Positions 8,414 through 17,250 are shown, counted from the stretch's first letter. The stretch: 64,000 bases of DNA from Flavobacterium anhuiense (GCF_004151235.1 NZ_JUIV01000012.1:1-64000), one strand, 5' to 3'. The notes: generated from the sequence alone by a model not told the origin. Numbers and translations: made by a program.

Positions 8414-9379
8414 TTGATCACAAAAGAAAATATATTGGCGATCGCCAAGAAAACAATACTCTCTGAAAGTGAAGCAATTACAAAACTAATTGATTTTTTG
8501 GACGAAAATTTTTACGAAGCTGTCCAACGCATATACGAATCTAAAGGACGTCTAATCGTTACAGGAATTGGAAAAAGCGCCATTATTGCTCAAAAAATGG
8601 TGGCTACTTTTAACTCAACTGGAACTCCTTCTATGTTTTTGCACGCTGCAGAAGCTATTCACGGTGATTTAGGAATGATACAAAACGATGACGTTATTAT
8701 TTGTATTTCTAAAAGCGGGAATAGTCCAGAGATTAAAGTCCTTGTACCTTTATTAAAAAGATTCGGAAATACTTTGATTGCCATTACAGGAAACACAACT
8801 TCATTTTTGGCAAAAGGTTCTGATTTGGTTTTAAATACAACTGTCGACACAGAAGCCTGCCCTATCAATTTAGCTCCTACAAATAGTACAACCGCGCAAC
8901 TTGTAATGGGTGATGCCTTAGCAGTTTGTTTAATGGAAATGCGTGATTTTAAACCAGAAGATTTTGCGGTTTATCATCCGGGAGGTGCTTTAGGCAAAAA
9001 ATTATTGCTTCGTGTAAAAGACATGATCGAGCATTCATTAAAACCGGCTGTAACTCCAGAAACTTCTATTAAAAAAGCGATTTTTGAAATCTCTGAAAAA
9101 AGATTGGGAGTTACTGCAGTAATTGAAGACAATAAAATTGTTGGAATTATTACCGATGGAGACATCCGAAGAATGCTAAACGACGTAGATACTATTGCAG
9201 ATTTAACCGCAAAAGATATTATGTCTAAAAATCCAAAAGTAGTTTCGTCTGAAACTATGGCTGTTGATGCTTTAAATATTTTAGAAGACTTTTCTATCAC
9301 GCAATTAATCGTTGCGGATAACGGAGAATATAAAGGAGTTTTACATTTACATGACATTTTAAAAGAAGGAATCGTATAA
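8414..9379 (+). CDS. kdsD: KpsF/GutQ-type arabinose-5-phosphate isomerase
   Basis: This protein interconverts ribulose-5-phosphate and arabinose-5-phosphate, the first step toward Kdo. It has an N-terminal SIS domain (GIGKS at 51-55, SKSGNS at 99-104) and two C-terminal CBS domains from about residue 200. The start is unusual: the family begins right at ITKENIL, where a TTG (8414) is the only suitable codon. This gives 321 residues, close to the 328 of E. coli KdsD. Earlier in-frame starts lie in or upstream of the promoter region. Its stop overlaps the tatC start by one base. Isomerases of this family outside Kdo synthesis exist (GutQ), so the substrate is inferred. Confidence 0.88.
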   Translation: MITKENILAIAKKTILSESEAITKLIDFLDENFYEAVQRIYESKGRLIVTGIGKSAIIAQKMVATFNSTGTPSMFLHAAEAIHGDLGMIQNDDVIICISKSGNSPEIKVLVPLLKRFGNTLIAITGNTTSFLAKGSDLVLNTTVDTEACPINLAPTNSTTAQLVMGDALAVCLMEMRDFKPEDFAVYHPGGALGKKLLLRVKDMIEHSLKPAVTPETSIKKAIFEISEKRLGVTAVIEDNKIVGIITDGDIRRMLNDVDTIADLTAKDIMSKNPKVVSSETMAVDALNILEDFSITQLIVADNGEYKGVLHLHDILKEGIV

Positions 9380-10194
9380 TGGCAAAGAAAAATCTTGGCG
9401 AGATGTCATTTTTGGATCATCTTGAAGAATTAAGATGGTTATTGGTTAGAAGTACACTTGCAACAATCATAATGGCAATTGTGACTTATTTTATTAGTGA
9501 TTATTTATTTGATCAAATTATTTTAGGTCCAATTAGACCAACATTTTTTACTTATGTATGGTTTTGCGACTTATCTCATTCATTAGGATTTGCAGACAGC
9601 ATCTGTATTACAGAGCTGAATTTCATTATTCAAAATACCGAAATGGAAGGTCAGGTCAATATTTTTGTCTGGATGTGTCTTTTGGCAGGTTTTATTTTGA
9701 GTTTCCCTTATATTTTATGGGAAATCTGGAAATTTATTAGCCCGGCTCTTTATGAGAAAGAAAGAAAAAATGCGAAATTATTCATCTTTGTTTCTTCATT
9801 GCTTTTCTTTTTAGGAGTATTATTTGGATATTTTGTTGTAATTCCGATGTCGGTAAACTTCGTTGCAACATTCTCCGTGAGTGATGTAGTAAAGAACCAA
9901 TTCACCCTGGAATCTTATATGGGAATGGTTAAAACGAGTATTCTCGGAAGCGCCATCTTTTTTGAACTCCCAATCGCTATCTATTTCTTAACAAAATTAG
10001 GATTAGTAACTCCTGAATTCTTAAGAAAGTATTGGAAATATGCTGTTGTATTGATTTTGATTATCGCTGCAATTGTAACGCCACCTGACGTTGTGAGCCA
10101 GACTATTGTTGCAATTCCGATGTTGATTATCTACGAAGTCAGCATTCTTATTTCGAAGATTGTTTATAAAAATAAATTAAAAGAAAATGTCTGA
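9379..10194 (+). CDS. tatC: Twin-arginine translocase subunit TatC
   Basis: This 271-residue inner-membrane protein of about six hydrophobic segments is the signal-peptide-binding core of the Tat export pathway for folded proteins. The N-terminal FLDHLEELRWLL motif and the PxxLYEKERK segment after the second helix are hallmarks of TatC. The protein has an enlarged first periplasmic loop, as usual in Bacteroidota. It overlaps the preceding isomerase gene by 1 bp and the following gene by 8 bp, so translation is probably coupled. Confidence 0.95.
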   Translation: MAKKNLGEMSFLDHLEELRWLLVRSTLATIIMAIVTYFISDYLFDQIILGPIRPTFFTYVWFCDLSHSLGFADSICITELNFIIQNTEMEGQVNIFVWMCLLAGFILSFPYILWEIWKFISPALYEKERKNAKLFIFVSSLLFFLGVLFGYFVVIPMSVNFVATFSVSDVVKNQFTLESYMGMVKTSILGSAIFFELPIAIYFLTKLGLVTPEFLRKYWKYAVVLILIIAAIVTPPDVVSQTIVAIPMLIIYEVSILISKIVYKNKLKENV

Positions 10195-10537
10195 TATAGT
10201 TCAAGAATTTAACGACTATCGTTCTAGAATGAACGAAAAACTGCTTGCTGACAACAACAAAATTGTAAAGCGAATTTTTAATCTTGACACCAATGCGTAT
10301 GCAGAAGGCGCTCTTGATGTAAAAACAAAAGAGCTTTTAGGCTTGGTAGCATCTACAGTTTTAAGATGTGACGACTGTGTAAAATACCATTTGGAAACTA
10401 GCTATAAAGAAGGTGTTTCTAAAGAAGAAATGATGGAAGCAATGGGAATTGCCACTCTTGTTGGCGGAACAATTGTTATTCCTCATTTAAGAAGAGCTTA
10501 CGAATTCTGGGAAGCGCTTGAAGAGAACGGGAAATAA
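10187..10537 (+). CDS. AhpD-like / carboxymuconolactone decarboxylase family protein
   Basis: This 116-residue helical protein has the AhpD-type redox motif C61-x-x-C64 followed by H68 (RCDDCVKYH). That suggests a peroxidase or thiol-disulfide role rather than a lactone decarboxylase. It overlaps tatC by 8 bp and is probably expressed with it. The substrate is unknown. Confidence 0.8.
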   Translation: MSDIVQEFNDYRSRMNEKLLADNNKIVKRIFNLDTNAYAEGALDVKTKELLGLVASTVLRCDDCVKYHLETSYKEGVSKEEMMEAMGIATLVGGTIVIPHLRRAYEFWEALEENGK

Positions 10538-10563
10538 ATAATTGTTAATACGTTTAACTGTTG

Positions 10564-10600
10564 AATCGTTTATTTGTTAATTTGCAACGAATAAACGATT
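10564..10600. terminator. Inverted repeat after the tatC run
   Basis: AATCGTTTATTTGTT (10564-10578) pairs with AACGAATAAACGATT (10586-10600) with one mismatch across a 7-base loop. Further CGATTAAACG copies follow up to the lptB start. There is no long T tract, so attenuation or termination is possible but not certain. Confidence 0.4.
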
Positions 10601-10627
10601 TATCGATTAAACGATTAAACTTAAAAA

Positions 10628-11368
10628 ATGAAATTAAGAGCCGATAATTTAATCAAAACCTATAAAGGACGAAGCGTTGTAAAAGGAATTTCTGTTGAAG
10701 TAAATCAAGGAGAAATTGTAGGGCTTTTGGGGCCAAATGGAGCTGGAAAAACAACATCATTCTATATGATTGTAGGATTGGTAAAACCAAATCAAGGGAA
10801 TATTTTTCTTGATGATTTAAATATTACCGACTATCCGATGTACAAACGTGCTCAGCAGGGAATTGGTTATTTGGCACAAGAAGCTTCTGTTTTTAGAAAA
10901 TTAAGTATTGAAGACAATATCTTGAGCGTTTTACAATTGACAAAACTTTCTAAAGAAGCTCAAATTGCTAAAATGGAAAGTCTAATTGAAGAATTCAGTT
11001 TAGAGCATATTCGCACCAACCGAGGCGATTTGCTTTCTGGAGGTGAGCGTCGTCGTACAGAAATTGCCCGTGCATTGGCAACCGATCCCAAATTTATTTT
11101 GTTGGATGAGCCTTTTGCAGGAGTTGACCCTGTTGCGGTAGAAGATATTCAGCGAATTGTAGCGCAATTGAAAAATAAAAACATCGGAATCTTAATTACC
11201 GATCACAACGTTCAAGAAACTTTAGCGATTACCGATAAAACATACTTAATGTTTGAAGGAGGAATTCTAAAAGCTGGAGTTCCAGAAGAATTGGTAGAAG
11301 ACGAAATGGTTCGTCGTGTTTATCTTGGACAAAACTTCGAGCTTCGTAAAAAGAAACTTGAGTTTTAA
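10628..11368 (+). CDS. lptB: LPS export ABC transporter ATP-binding protein LptB
   Basis: This 246-residue ATPase powers extraction of lipopolysaccharide from the inner membrane with LptF/G. Walker A GPNGAGKTT starts at 35, the signature LSGGE is at 136-140, Walker B LLDEP at 158-162, and the switch histidine is in TDHNVQET. The gene ends at a strong intrinsic terminator. Its closeness to a Kdo-pathway isomerase gene fits a shared cell-envelope theme, although the partner genes lie elsewhere. Confidence 0.93.
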   Translation: MKLRADNLIKTYKGRSVVKGISVEVNQGEIVGLLGPNGAGKTTSFYMIVGLVKPNQGNIFLDDLNITDYPMYKRAQQGIGYLAQEASVFRKLSIEDNILSVLQLTKLSKEAQIAKMESLIEEFSLEHIRTNRGDLLSGGERRRTEIARALATDPKFILLDEPFAGVDPVAVEDIQRIVAQLKNKNIGILITDHNVQETLAITDKTYLMFEGGILKAGVPEELVEDEMVRRVYLGQNFELRKKKLEF

Positions 11369-11382
11369 GAAAGTATATATGA

Positions 11383-11418
11383 ATGGTAAAAAGGAATTTC
11401 TTTTTACCATTTTTTTTT
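11383..11418 (+). terminator. Intrinsic terminator of lptB
   Basis: A perfect 11-bp stem (ATGGTAAAAAG / CTTTTTACCAT) with a 6-base loop is followed by eight Ts. It sits 15 bp after the lptB stop. A longer reading frame for the next gene would begin inside this hairpin, which supports the later ATG at 11446. Confidence 0.8.
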
Positions 11419-11445
11419 AACATAAGATTCTTAAAAAAGTTACAA

Positions 11446-11667
11446 ATGAAATCAGAAAAACCAACTCAGGAAGATTACGATAATTGGCACAAAGATCCAA
11501 AGAATTGGTATTTCTTCAATACCTGTTATTATAATCCTAAAGACAAAAGATTACTTCCTCCTAAAAAGATTCAATGGATGGGTTATACAATAAATTTTGC
11601 CAATCCATATTCTGTAATGCTTTTATTGCCTTTTGTAATAATTGTTATTTTGGTTTTATTGAAATAA
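11446..11667 (+). CDS. DUF5808 small membrane protein
   Basis: This 73-residue protein begins with a TQEDYDNWHKDPKNW segment. A PKDKRLLPPKKIQWMGYTINFANP stretch follows, with key residues KDKR, PPK, GYT-NFANP. It ends with one hydrophobic helix of about 18 residues. This layout matches the DUF5808 family as remembered; its function is not known. It probably sits in the inner membrane with the soluble part cytosolic. The ATG at 11446 was chosen because the upstream extension falls in the lptB terminator. Confidence 0.75.
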   Translation: MKSEKPTQEDYDNWHKDPKNWYFFNTCYYNPKDKRLLPPKKIQWMGYTINFANPYSVMLLLPFVIIVILVLLK

Positions 11668-11680
11668 CCTAAAAAAGTAT

Positions 11681-11809
11681 TCAGTGTTCAGATTTTTAGT
11701 AATCAGTTCATAAAAATAATCACGAATCAGTTTTTTAGTATTCAGTTTTGGGCTGAAACTAAAAAACTGTTTTTTTTTTTAAACTGAACACTGAAAATCT
11801 GAACACTGA
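11681..11809. repeat. Nested inverted repeats between convergent genes
   Basis: An outer perfect 16-bp repeat (TCAGTGTTCAGATTTT at 11681-11696, complement at 11794-11809) encloses the hairpin at 11728-11780. The element fills the gap between the DUF5808 gene and the convergent muramidase gene. It resembles the palindromic fillers at 1152 and 6006 in layout but not in sequence. Confidence 0.65.
11728..11780 (+). terminator. Intrinsic terminator after the DUF5808 gene
   Basis: A perfect 12-bp stem, CAGTTTTTTAGT (11728-11739) with ACTAAAAAACTG (11758-11769), is followed by eleven Ts. This is a classic intrinsic terminator on the plus strand. Confidence 0.75.
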
Positions 11810-11815
11810 ACACTA

Positions 11816-12670
11816 TTATTCAACCGTAATAAAGTGCAATTGCTCTAAATCGCCATTGTAGATATTAACATCAACGCGATGTTTGATTCCTGGCAGAGAA
11901 GCTTTTTCTGTAAACTGCCAAAACAGCCAATCATCTTCAATTTTTTCTCTGTAGAAATTATAATTGGCAATCCAGAACAAATAATCTCCGAATTCTTCTT
12001 TTAAAAAATCAGAATAATATCTTTCTCCTGAATAAATTATAGGACGAACTTGATAATGTTTTTCGACTTTATTCAACCAACGCTTTAAACCCTTTTTCAA
12101 ACTGTCCAAAGGCTGATTTTTTGGTAATTTTTCGATATCTAAAACTGGAGGAAGATCTCCTTTTTGCAGTTTTACTGTTTTAATGAAAAGATCTGCCTGC
12201 TCAATAGAATTTTCGTTTGGGCGATAATAATGATAAGCGCCACGCATGATTTTGTTTTCTTTTGCACCTTCCCAATTTCTTTTAAACTGTCTATCAACAC
12301 GATCATTTCCTGCTGTTGCACGGATAAAAACAAATTGCACAGGATATTTTTCGTCTAAGATTTCAACTTCTTCCCAATCTACTTTTCCTTGAAATTCTGA
12401 TACGTCAATTCCAATTACTTTTCCTTTATGATTTTCGAGAACTCGAATATTTCGAACATCAGAAAGATGTTTGTCAACCTCATCTTCATCTAAAACCTTT
12501 TCTGTTTTAAAACCTAAATAATAAGCAAGTCCTTTGCGATAATGATAAATTATCCCAATGAATAAAAGTCCGAAAAAAATCAATAAAAGTCCTCGAAAAA
12601 GTCTGCTTAGAAAAGATCTTCCAGCTGGTTTTCTTGAATATGTTTTACGATAAGTCGTTTTTCTTGCCAT
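11816..12670 (-). CDS. GH25 muramidase, membrane-anchored
   Basis: This 284-residue protein has a basic N-terminus and one membrane helix near 27-45, so the catalytic domain should face the periplasm. The GH25 fold starts at GIDVSEFQG (Asp89), followed by the FIRATAG and GAYHYYRP motifs and the catalytic DIE at 178-180. The family cleaves the MurNAc-GlcNAc bond of peptidoglycan. It lies 9 bp after the pssA stop on the same strand, so the two form a short operon. A role in cell-wall remodelling is inferred from the family. Confidence 0.88.
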   Translation of the reverse strand: MARKTTYRKTYSRKPAGRSFLSRLFRGLLLIFFGLLFIGIIYHYRKGLAYYLGFKTEKVLDEDEVDKHLSDVRNIRVLENHKGKVIGIDVSEFQGKVDWEEVEILDEKYPVQFVFIRATAGNDRVDRQFKRNWEGAKENKIMRGAYHYYRPNENSIEQADLFIKTVKLQKGDLPPVLDIEKLPKNQPLDSLKKGLKRWLNKVEKHYQVRPIIYSGERYYSDFLKEEFGDYLFWIANYNFYREKIEDDWLFWQFTEKASLPGIKHRVDVNIYNGDLEQLHFITVE

Positions 12671-12679
12671 TAAACAGAA

Positions 12680-13390
12680 TTACTTTTTCAAAAAAAGATT
12701 ATTAATGATCGACAACAATACATAAAAAGCAATAATCAATGGAATTGCTATATATTGAAGGAAAACAATCATTAACACAGAAATAATCAAAAACACAATT
12801 TGAAGTGCATTTTCTTTAAAACTGAATTTTTTAATTTTTAAAGCAAACAACGGAATTTCAGCATTTAAAATATACGCGCTGCATAAAGTTATAATCAATA
12901 ATACCCATTGATTAGTTAAGATTTCTAAAATCATCAAAGAATCTGAAAATGAAATTACCAAAGGAAGGCTTAAAATAAACAAAGCATTTGCAGGTGTAGG
13001 CAATCCGATGAAAGAATCGGTTTGGCGTGTATCGATATTAAAATTAGCCAAACGATAGCAAGATCCTAAAGTAATGATAAATCCTAAAAACGGAATTGCA
13101 GGATGTGTTCCAAATTCGTGCGCGCTGTTAGTAAACATGCTATACATCACATATCCTGGCGTTACTCCGCTTGTTACCATATCTGCCAAAGAATCCAACT
13201 GTAATCCAAGCGGACTTGAAACTTTAAATAATCTGGCAAAAAAACCATCGAAGAAATCAAAAAAGATTCCTAAGCAAACCATATAAAAAGCCATTAAATA
13301 ATTATTCTGGGAAACATAAACGATTGCGACACAGCCGCAGAAAAGATTAATTAATGTAATTAGATTTGGGATATGCTTTTTAATATTCAT
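12680..13390 (-). CDS. pssA: CDP-diacylglycerol-serine O-phosphatidyltransferase
   Basis: This 236-residue integral membrane enzyme makes phosphatidylserine, the precursor of phosphatidylethanolamine. The complete CDP-alcohol phosphotransferase motif is visible: D48-G49, A52-R53, G62, D66 and D70. The hydrophobic profile, with about seven or eight segments and the N-terminal PNLITLINLFCG, fits the PssA class. A -7 box lies just upstream. The muramidase gene follows in the same direction. Confidence 0.9.
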   Translation of the reverse strand: MNIKKHIPNLITLINLFCGCVAIVYVSQNNYLMAFYMVCLGIFFDFFDGFFARLFKVSSPLGLQLDSLADMVTSGVTPGYVMYSMFTNSAHEFGTHPAIPFLGFIITLGSCYRLANFNIDTRQTDSFIGLPTPANALFILSLPLVISFSDSLMILEILTNQWVLLIITLCSAYILNAEIPLFALKIKKFSFKENALQIVFLIISVLMIVFLQYIAIPLIIAFYVLLSIINNLFLKK

Positions 13391-13418
13391 AGCTTAAAAA
13401 TTTGATAATGGCAGAGAA

Positions 13419-13445
13419 CAAATTTAGTATAATAACTCGATGCAA
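13419..13445 (-). promoter_or_regulatory. Putative promoter of pssA
   Basis: On the minus strand TTG (13443-13445) is separated by 16 bp from TAAATTTG (13419-13426). Both elements match the Bacteroidota consensus, with spacing one base shorter than the usual 17-23. The -7 box ends 28 bp upstream of the pssA ATG. Confidence 0.5.
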
Positions 13446-13531
13446 AACGAGTTTTTTCGAGAGTTTTTTAATTCGAAGCGCGACTTTGGGAATATTTAAG
13501 CAAAGGAACTTATTAGATGAGTAAAATATTA

Positions 13532-13539
13532 TATTTTTG
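13532..13539 (+). promoter_or_regulatory. Putative -7 box (TATTTTTG) of the PorV-like gene
   Basis: TATTTTTG matches TAnnTTTG and lies 43 bp upstream of the TTG start at 13583. No -33 TTG at correct spacing was seen. Confidence 0.35.
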
Positions 13540-13582
13540 ATAAAAATTTTAAAACAGGCCTCGATCTGCAAAAACATATACG

Positions 13583-14650
13583 TTGAAGAAATATTTAGTG
13601 TTTTTATTCTTTTGGAGTTGTACTTTTCAGTATGCGCAAACCGTTCGAAAATATTCGAATGAATTTATGAATATTGGAGTCGATGCCGCTGCTCTTGGAA
13701 TGGCGAGCGCCGTAACTGCTTCTTCAAATGATGTAAATGCCGTTTACTGGAATCCCGCAGGTTTGACGCATCTCGAAGATCATCAAATTGCTCTGATGCA
13801 CGCCAGCTATTTTGCAAATATTGCCCAATACGATTACATAGGTTACGCAAGTCCAATTGACGACAGAAGCGCGTGGGGAATTTCGATGATTCGTTTTGGA
13901 GTTGACGATATCATGGACACAACGCAATTAATCGATAATCAAGGAAATATAGATTACAATAGAATTAGCCTATTTTCTACGGCAGATTATGGTTTTACTT
14001 TTTCTTATGCCAGAAAACTGCCTGTTGACGGATTTCAATATGGTGTAAACGCAAAAGTAATTCGAAGAGTGATTGGAAAATTTGCCAATTCTTGGGGTTT
14101 TGGATTTGATATTGGTCTTCAATTTGAAAGAAATGATTGGAAGTTTGGTTTAATGCTTCGTGACATCACTACAACTTACAACGTCTGGAATATTGATGAG
14201 GAAGAATATAAAAAAATCGCCGATGCAATTCCAGGAGAAAATAATACTTTGCCTGAAAGTACAGAGATAACATTGCCTAAAGCACAATTGGGAGTTTCTA
14301 AAAGATTTGATTTCCATAACGACTGCAGTCTTGTAACTTCTGCCAATTTAAATATGCGATTTGAGCAGACAAACGATATTATTTCATCAAAAGCCATAAG
14401 TATAGACCCAGCTCTAGGGTTTGAGTTTGGTTATACAGATTTGGTTTTCGTACGCGCTGGTGCAGGAAACTTTCAGAATGTAACGCAGCTGGATAATACT
14501 GAAAAAGTAAATTTCCAACCTAACATTGGTTTAGGATTTAGATATAAAGGCATACAAATTGATTACGCTTTGACCGATTTAGGAAATCAAAGTACTGCTT
14601 TGTATTCGAATATTTTTTCGCTGAAAGTAGATTTGGGTATCTTTAGATAA
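13583..14650 (+). CDS. PorV/PorQ family outer-membrane beta-barrel protein
   Basis: This 355-residue exported protein has a signal peptide over residues 1-19, ending QYAQ. The conserved start of the mature protein contains SNEFMNIGVDAAALGMASA and NAVYWNPAGL, typical of the PorV/PorQ family related to FadL-type barrels. In Bacteroidota, PorV and PorQ work with type IX secretion, but many paralogues have no known role. This one is a generic family member, not clearly PorV itself. The start is TTG: an in-frame stop lies about 10 codons upstream and no ATG intervenes before the signal peptide. Confidence 0.8.
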   Translation: MKKYLVFLFFWSCTFQYAQTVRKYSNEFMNIGVDAAALGMASAVTASSNDVNAVYWNPAGLTHLEDHQIALMHASYFANIAQYDYIGYASPIDDRSAWGISMIRFGVDDIMDTTQLIDNQGNIDYNRISLFSTADYGFTFSYARKLPVDGFQYGVNAKVIRRVIGKFANSWGFGFDIGLQFERNDWKFGLMLRDITTTYNVWNIDEEEYKKIADAIPGENNTLPESTEITLPKAQLGVSKRFDFHNDCSLVTSANLNMRFEQTNDIISSKAISIDPALGFEFGYTDLVFVRAGAGNFQNVTQLDNTEKVNFQPNIGLGFRYKGIQIDYALTDLGNQSTALYSNIFSLKVDLGIFR

Positions 14651-14683
14651 TTAGAAATCATAAAACATTTAAAATTTTAAATC

Positions 14684-15820
14684 ATGAAAACTGTCATGTT
14701 CAAAAAAGCACTTTTTATTTTATTATTCTTAGCAAGTTTTATTGGTTTCAGCCAGAGTTTAGCTTTATCTAAAGACGCTAAAATAAGCATTTTGACTTGC
14801 GGTCTTGGAAATGAAACGTATTCCTACTTTGGACATACGGGAATTAGAGTTTCTGATCCAGGAAACAATTTTGATGTTGTTTACAATTATGGAACTTTTG
14901 ATTTTAGAACCCAAAATTTTGTTTTAAAATTCGCAAAAGGAGATTTGCAGTATTTTGCAACCGTGCACTCGTATGCCGATTTTTTCAATGAATATACTTA
15001 CGAGAAAAGAAGCATTTATGAGCAAGAATTATTGATTTCTCAAGACTTAAAGCAAAAACTTTTCAATCAGTTAAATGCTGTTTTAGATTCTGAAGAGCGC
15101 TATTATACTTATAAATTTATTGACAAGAACTGCACTTCGATGGTTGTTGATGTAGTGAATAAAACTTTAGGCGGAAATGTAATTGTCAAAAAAGAAAATA
15201 CAGACAAAACCTATCGTTCTATCCTATTTCCTTATTTTGATGGCCATTTTTACGATCAATTGGGCACCAGCATTATTTTCGGAACCAAAGTTGATCAAAT
15301 GGGAACTAGAATTTTTCTTCCTTTTGAGTTGAAAAACAGTTTAGACAAAACTACTTTCCAGAATAAACCTCTTGTAGCCAAAAGCAAAACTTTATTAGAG
15401 TTTACAAAAGAAACACCGAAATCATGGTGGAATAATATCTATACGTATCTCTTTATTTTGCTTTTTGTAATCTTTGCCAGAAGCAAAACAGTCGATAAAA
15501 TCTATTTTCTGATTCTATCTTTAATTGGAATATTCTTCGTTATAATGGGATTTTATTCATTCCACCAAGAACTGGCGATGAATTATAACGTATTGCTTTT
15601 TAGTCCGCTTTTATTGATTTTAGTTTTGTTTTCAATTTTCAAAAACAAACTATGGACTTATAGATTTTCGTTAATCAACTTTGTGCTTTTAGTGATTTAC
15701 TTTTTGTTTTTAATAAACAAAGCACATTTCTTTATCACTTTACCGTTGATCATTACAAGTGGAGTGGTTTTAGTGCGAACCGCAATTCGCAACAAAAAAC
15801 CAATTCCGATTATAATCTAA
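14684..15820 (+). CDS. DUF4105 membrane protein, Lnb-type lipoprotein N-acyltransferase candidate
   Basis: This 378-residue protein has a signal sequence (about 1-24), a periplasmic domain to about residue 240 and five hydrophobic helices at the C-terminus. The domain contains TCGLGNETYSYFGHTGIRV (Cys39, His51) and KNCTS (Cys150). This order of DUF4105 plus a five-helix domain matches the Bacteroidota proteins reported as Lnb, which N-acylate lipoproteins in organisms lacking Lnt. The exact catalytic residues are not assigned here. It follows the PorV-like gene by 33 bp on the same strand. The stop lies only 3 bp from the convergent gene. Confidence 0.75.
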   Translation: MKTVMFKKALFILLFLASFIGFSQSLALSKDAKISILTCGLGNETYSYFGHTGIRVSDPGNNFDVVYNYGTFDFRTQNFVLKFAKGDLQYFATVHSYADFFNEYTYEKRSIYEQELLISQDLKQKLFNQLNAVLDSEERYYTYKFIDKNCTSMVVDVVNKTLGGNVIVKKENTDKTYRSILFPYFDGHFYDQLGTSIIFGTKVDQMGTRIFLPFELKNSLDKTTFQNKPLVAKSKTLLEFTKETPKSWWNNIYTYLFILLFVIFARSKTVDKIYFLILSLIGIFFVIMGFYSFHQELAMNYNVLLFSPLLLILVLFSIFKNKLWTYRFSLINFVLLVIYFLFLINKAHFFITLPLIITSGVVLVRTAIRNKKPIPIII

Positions 15821-15823
15821 AAT

Positions 15824-17218
15824 TTATTGACCCCTGTAGAATAAAACCGTCGTAATGGTTTTAAAAGTAATACTCAAATCTAGGAATATACCTCTATGTT
15901 TGATGTAATATAAATCATACTGAAGTTTAACCAAACTTTCGTCGATTGATTCTCCATAAGAATAATTAACCTGCGCCCATCCAGTAAGTCCAGGTTTAAT
16001 TACGTGACGCGTTTCATAAAAAGGCATTACAGCGGCAATTTCTTCAACAAAAAATGGTCGCTCTGGCCTAGGGCCAATTACGCCCATATCTCCTTTTAAA
16101 ACATTAATAAATTGTGGAAGTTCGTCTATTCTAGACTTTCGCATAAATTTACCAAACGGAGTGACTCTTTTGTCATTATGAGTTGCAAAAACAGCTCCAT
16201 TTGCTTCTGAATTCTCGGTCATAGTTCTAAACTTATAAATCTTGAAAACTACTCCATTTTTCCCCACTCTTTCTTGAGTGTAAAAAAGGCTTCCTTTATT
16301 GGCAAATAGATTACAGAGAAAGATTATCGGAATAAAAAACAGACTGATTAAAAGCCCCAGAATAGAAAACATGAGTTCGATAAGACGAACCAAAGACAAG
16401 TACAGTTTATTACTATTACTTCTGCTAAAAGGGAAAAATCTATAAAAATCTCTTTCTATATGGTGAACAGGAATTCGCTGTGTTTTGCTTTCGTAAACTT
16501 GTGTGTATTCGCGTATGATATATCCTTTTTCTAATAAATGAAGCAGCTGCTGATATAGATCGGAAGTGATACCATCTGTTTTCTGAGAAGCAATTACAAT
16601 TTCTGAGACATTGTGTGTAGATACGAAACGTTCTAAATCTTCTTTCTTTATTTCGCTTACATAATGAAAATCTAAATTTTCATCTGCAACAGAATCGGAA
16701 TTAACAAAACCAACAATTTTGTAATGCGGATCTACATTTTCTAATCCTAAAACTAATTCTCCAACTTCACTTTGATCGCAAATCAAAACAACATTTTGCG
16801 AAAATCGATGAGAGGCTAAAAAATAGCAATAAAACAAACGCCAAAGCAGTAATGTAATTAGTATTGTAAAATAAAATATTACAATTACTAATCTTTGTTT
16901 GGGAAGTACGGGAGAGAGAACTGGCGTAAATAAATAAGCCAAAACGGTAGCTGTTGCAGTAAAAACGACATTCTGCAGAATCTGAAGATGATTGCTTGCT
17001 ACTTGCAAATTATAGATTTCGAATATTACGCCAAAAGCATAAAGGTAGCCGATTAATAAAAGTATACTAAACGAACTATTTATATCAAAGGCGAAATAAT
17101 AGTAATCAAAGATTGCGCTTAATAGATATAAAGCAAATAAAATAAAAACAGCATCGAAAGTAAGGAGCAATATCCTCCTCTCCGAGATTTCGAAATGCAT
17201 TTTCTTTTTTGATAACAT
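15824..17218 (-). CDS. WcaJ-type polyprenyl glycosylphosphotransferase (initiating)
   Basis: This 464-residue polyisoprenyl-phosphate hexose-1-phosphate transferase should load the first sugar phosphate on undecaprenyl phosphate at the inner membrane. Four N-terminal helices (to about residue 130) precede a nucleotide-binding-like middle domain. A further hydrophobic segment near 270-295 leads into the catalytic bacterial sugar transferase domain, with KIYKFRTM, RKSRIDELPQ and GVIGPRPERP. The sugar is unknown; glucose or galactose is usual in this branch. It is the last gene of the polysaccharide locus in transcription order. It has its own -7 box, so it may be expressed separately as well. 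Confidence 0.88.
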   Translation of the reverse strand: MLSKKKMHFEISERRILLLTFDAVFILFALYLLSAIFDYYYFAFDINSSFSILLLIGYLYAFGVIFEIYNLQVASNHLQILQNVVFTATATVLAYLFTPVLSPVLPKQRLVIVIFYFTILITLLLWRLFYCYFLASHRFSQNVVLICDQSEVGELVLGLENVDPHYKIVGFVNSDSVADENLDFHYVSEIKKEDLERFVSTHNVSEIVIASQKTDGITSDLYQQLLHLLEKGYIIREYTQVYESKTQRIPVHHIERDFYRFFPFSRSNSNKLYLSLVRLIELMFSILGLLISLFFIPIIFLCNLFANKGSLFYTQERVGKNGVVFKIYKFRTMTENSEANGAVFATHNDKRVTPFGKFMRKSRIDELPQFINVLKGDMGVIGPRPERPFFVEEIAAVMPFYETRHVIKPGLTGWAQVNYSYGESIDESLVKLQYDLYYIKHRGIFLDLSITFKTITTVLFYRGQ

Positions 17219-17250
17219 CTCTTGTAGGTTTTAATTTGGTTAGGGCAAGG

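Noticed and set aside
8974..9357. Minus-strand 127-residue frame
   Set aside because: It is the antisense shadow of the CBS region of the kdsD-type gene.
13435..13457. Small hairpin ACTCG/CGAGT followed by Ts
   Set aside because: The stem is only 5 bp and lies in a divergent promoter region, so a terminator role is not supported.
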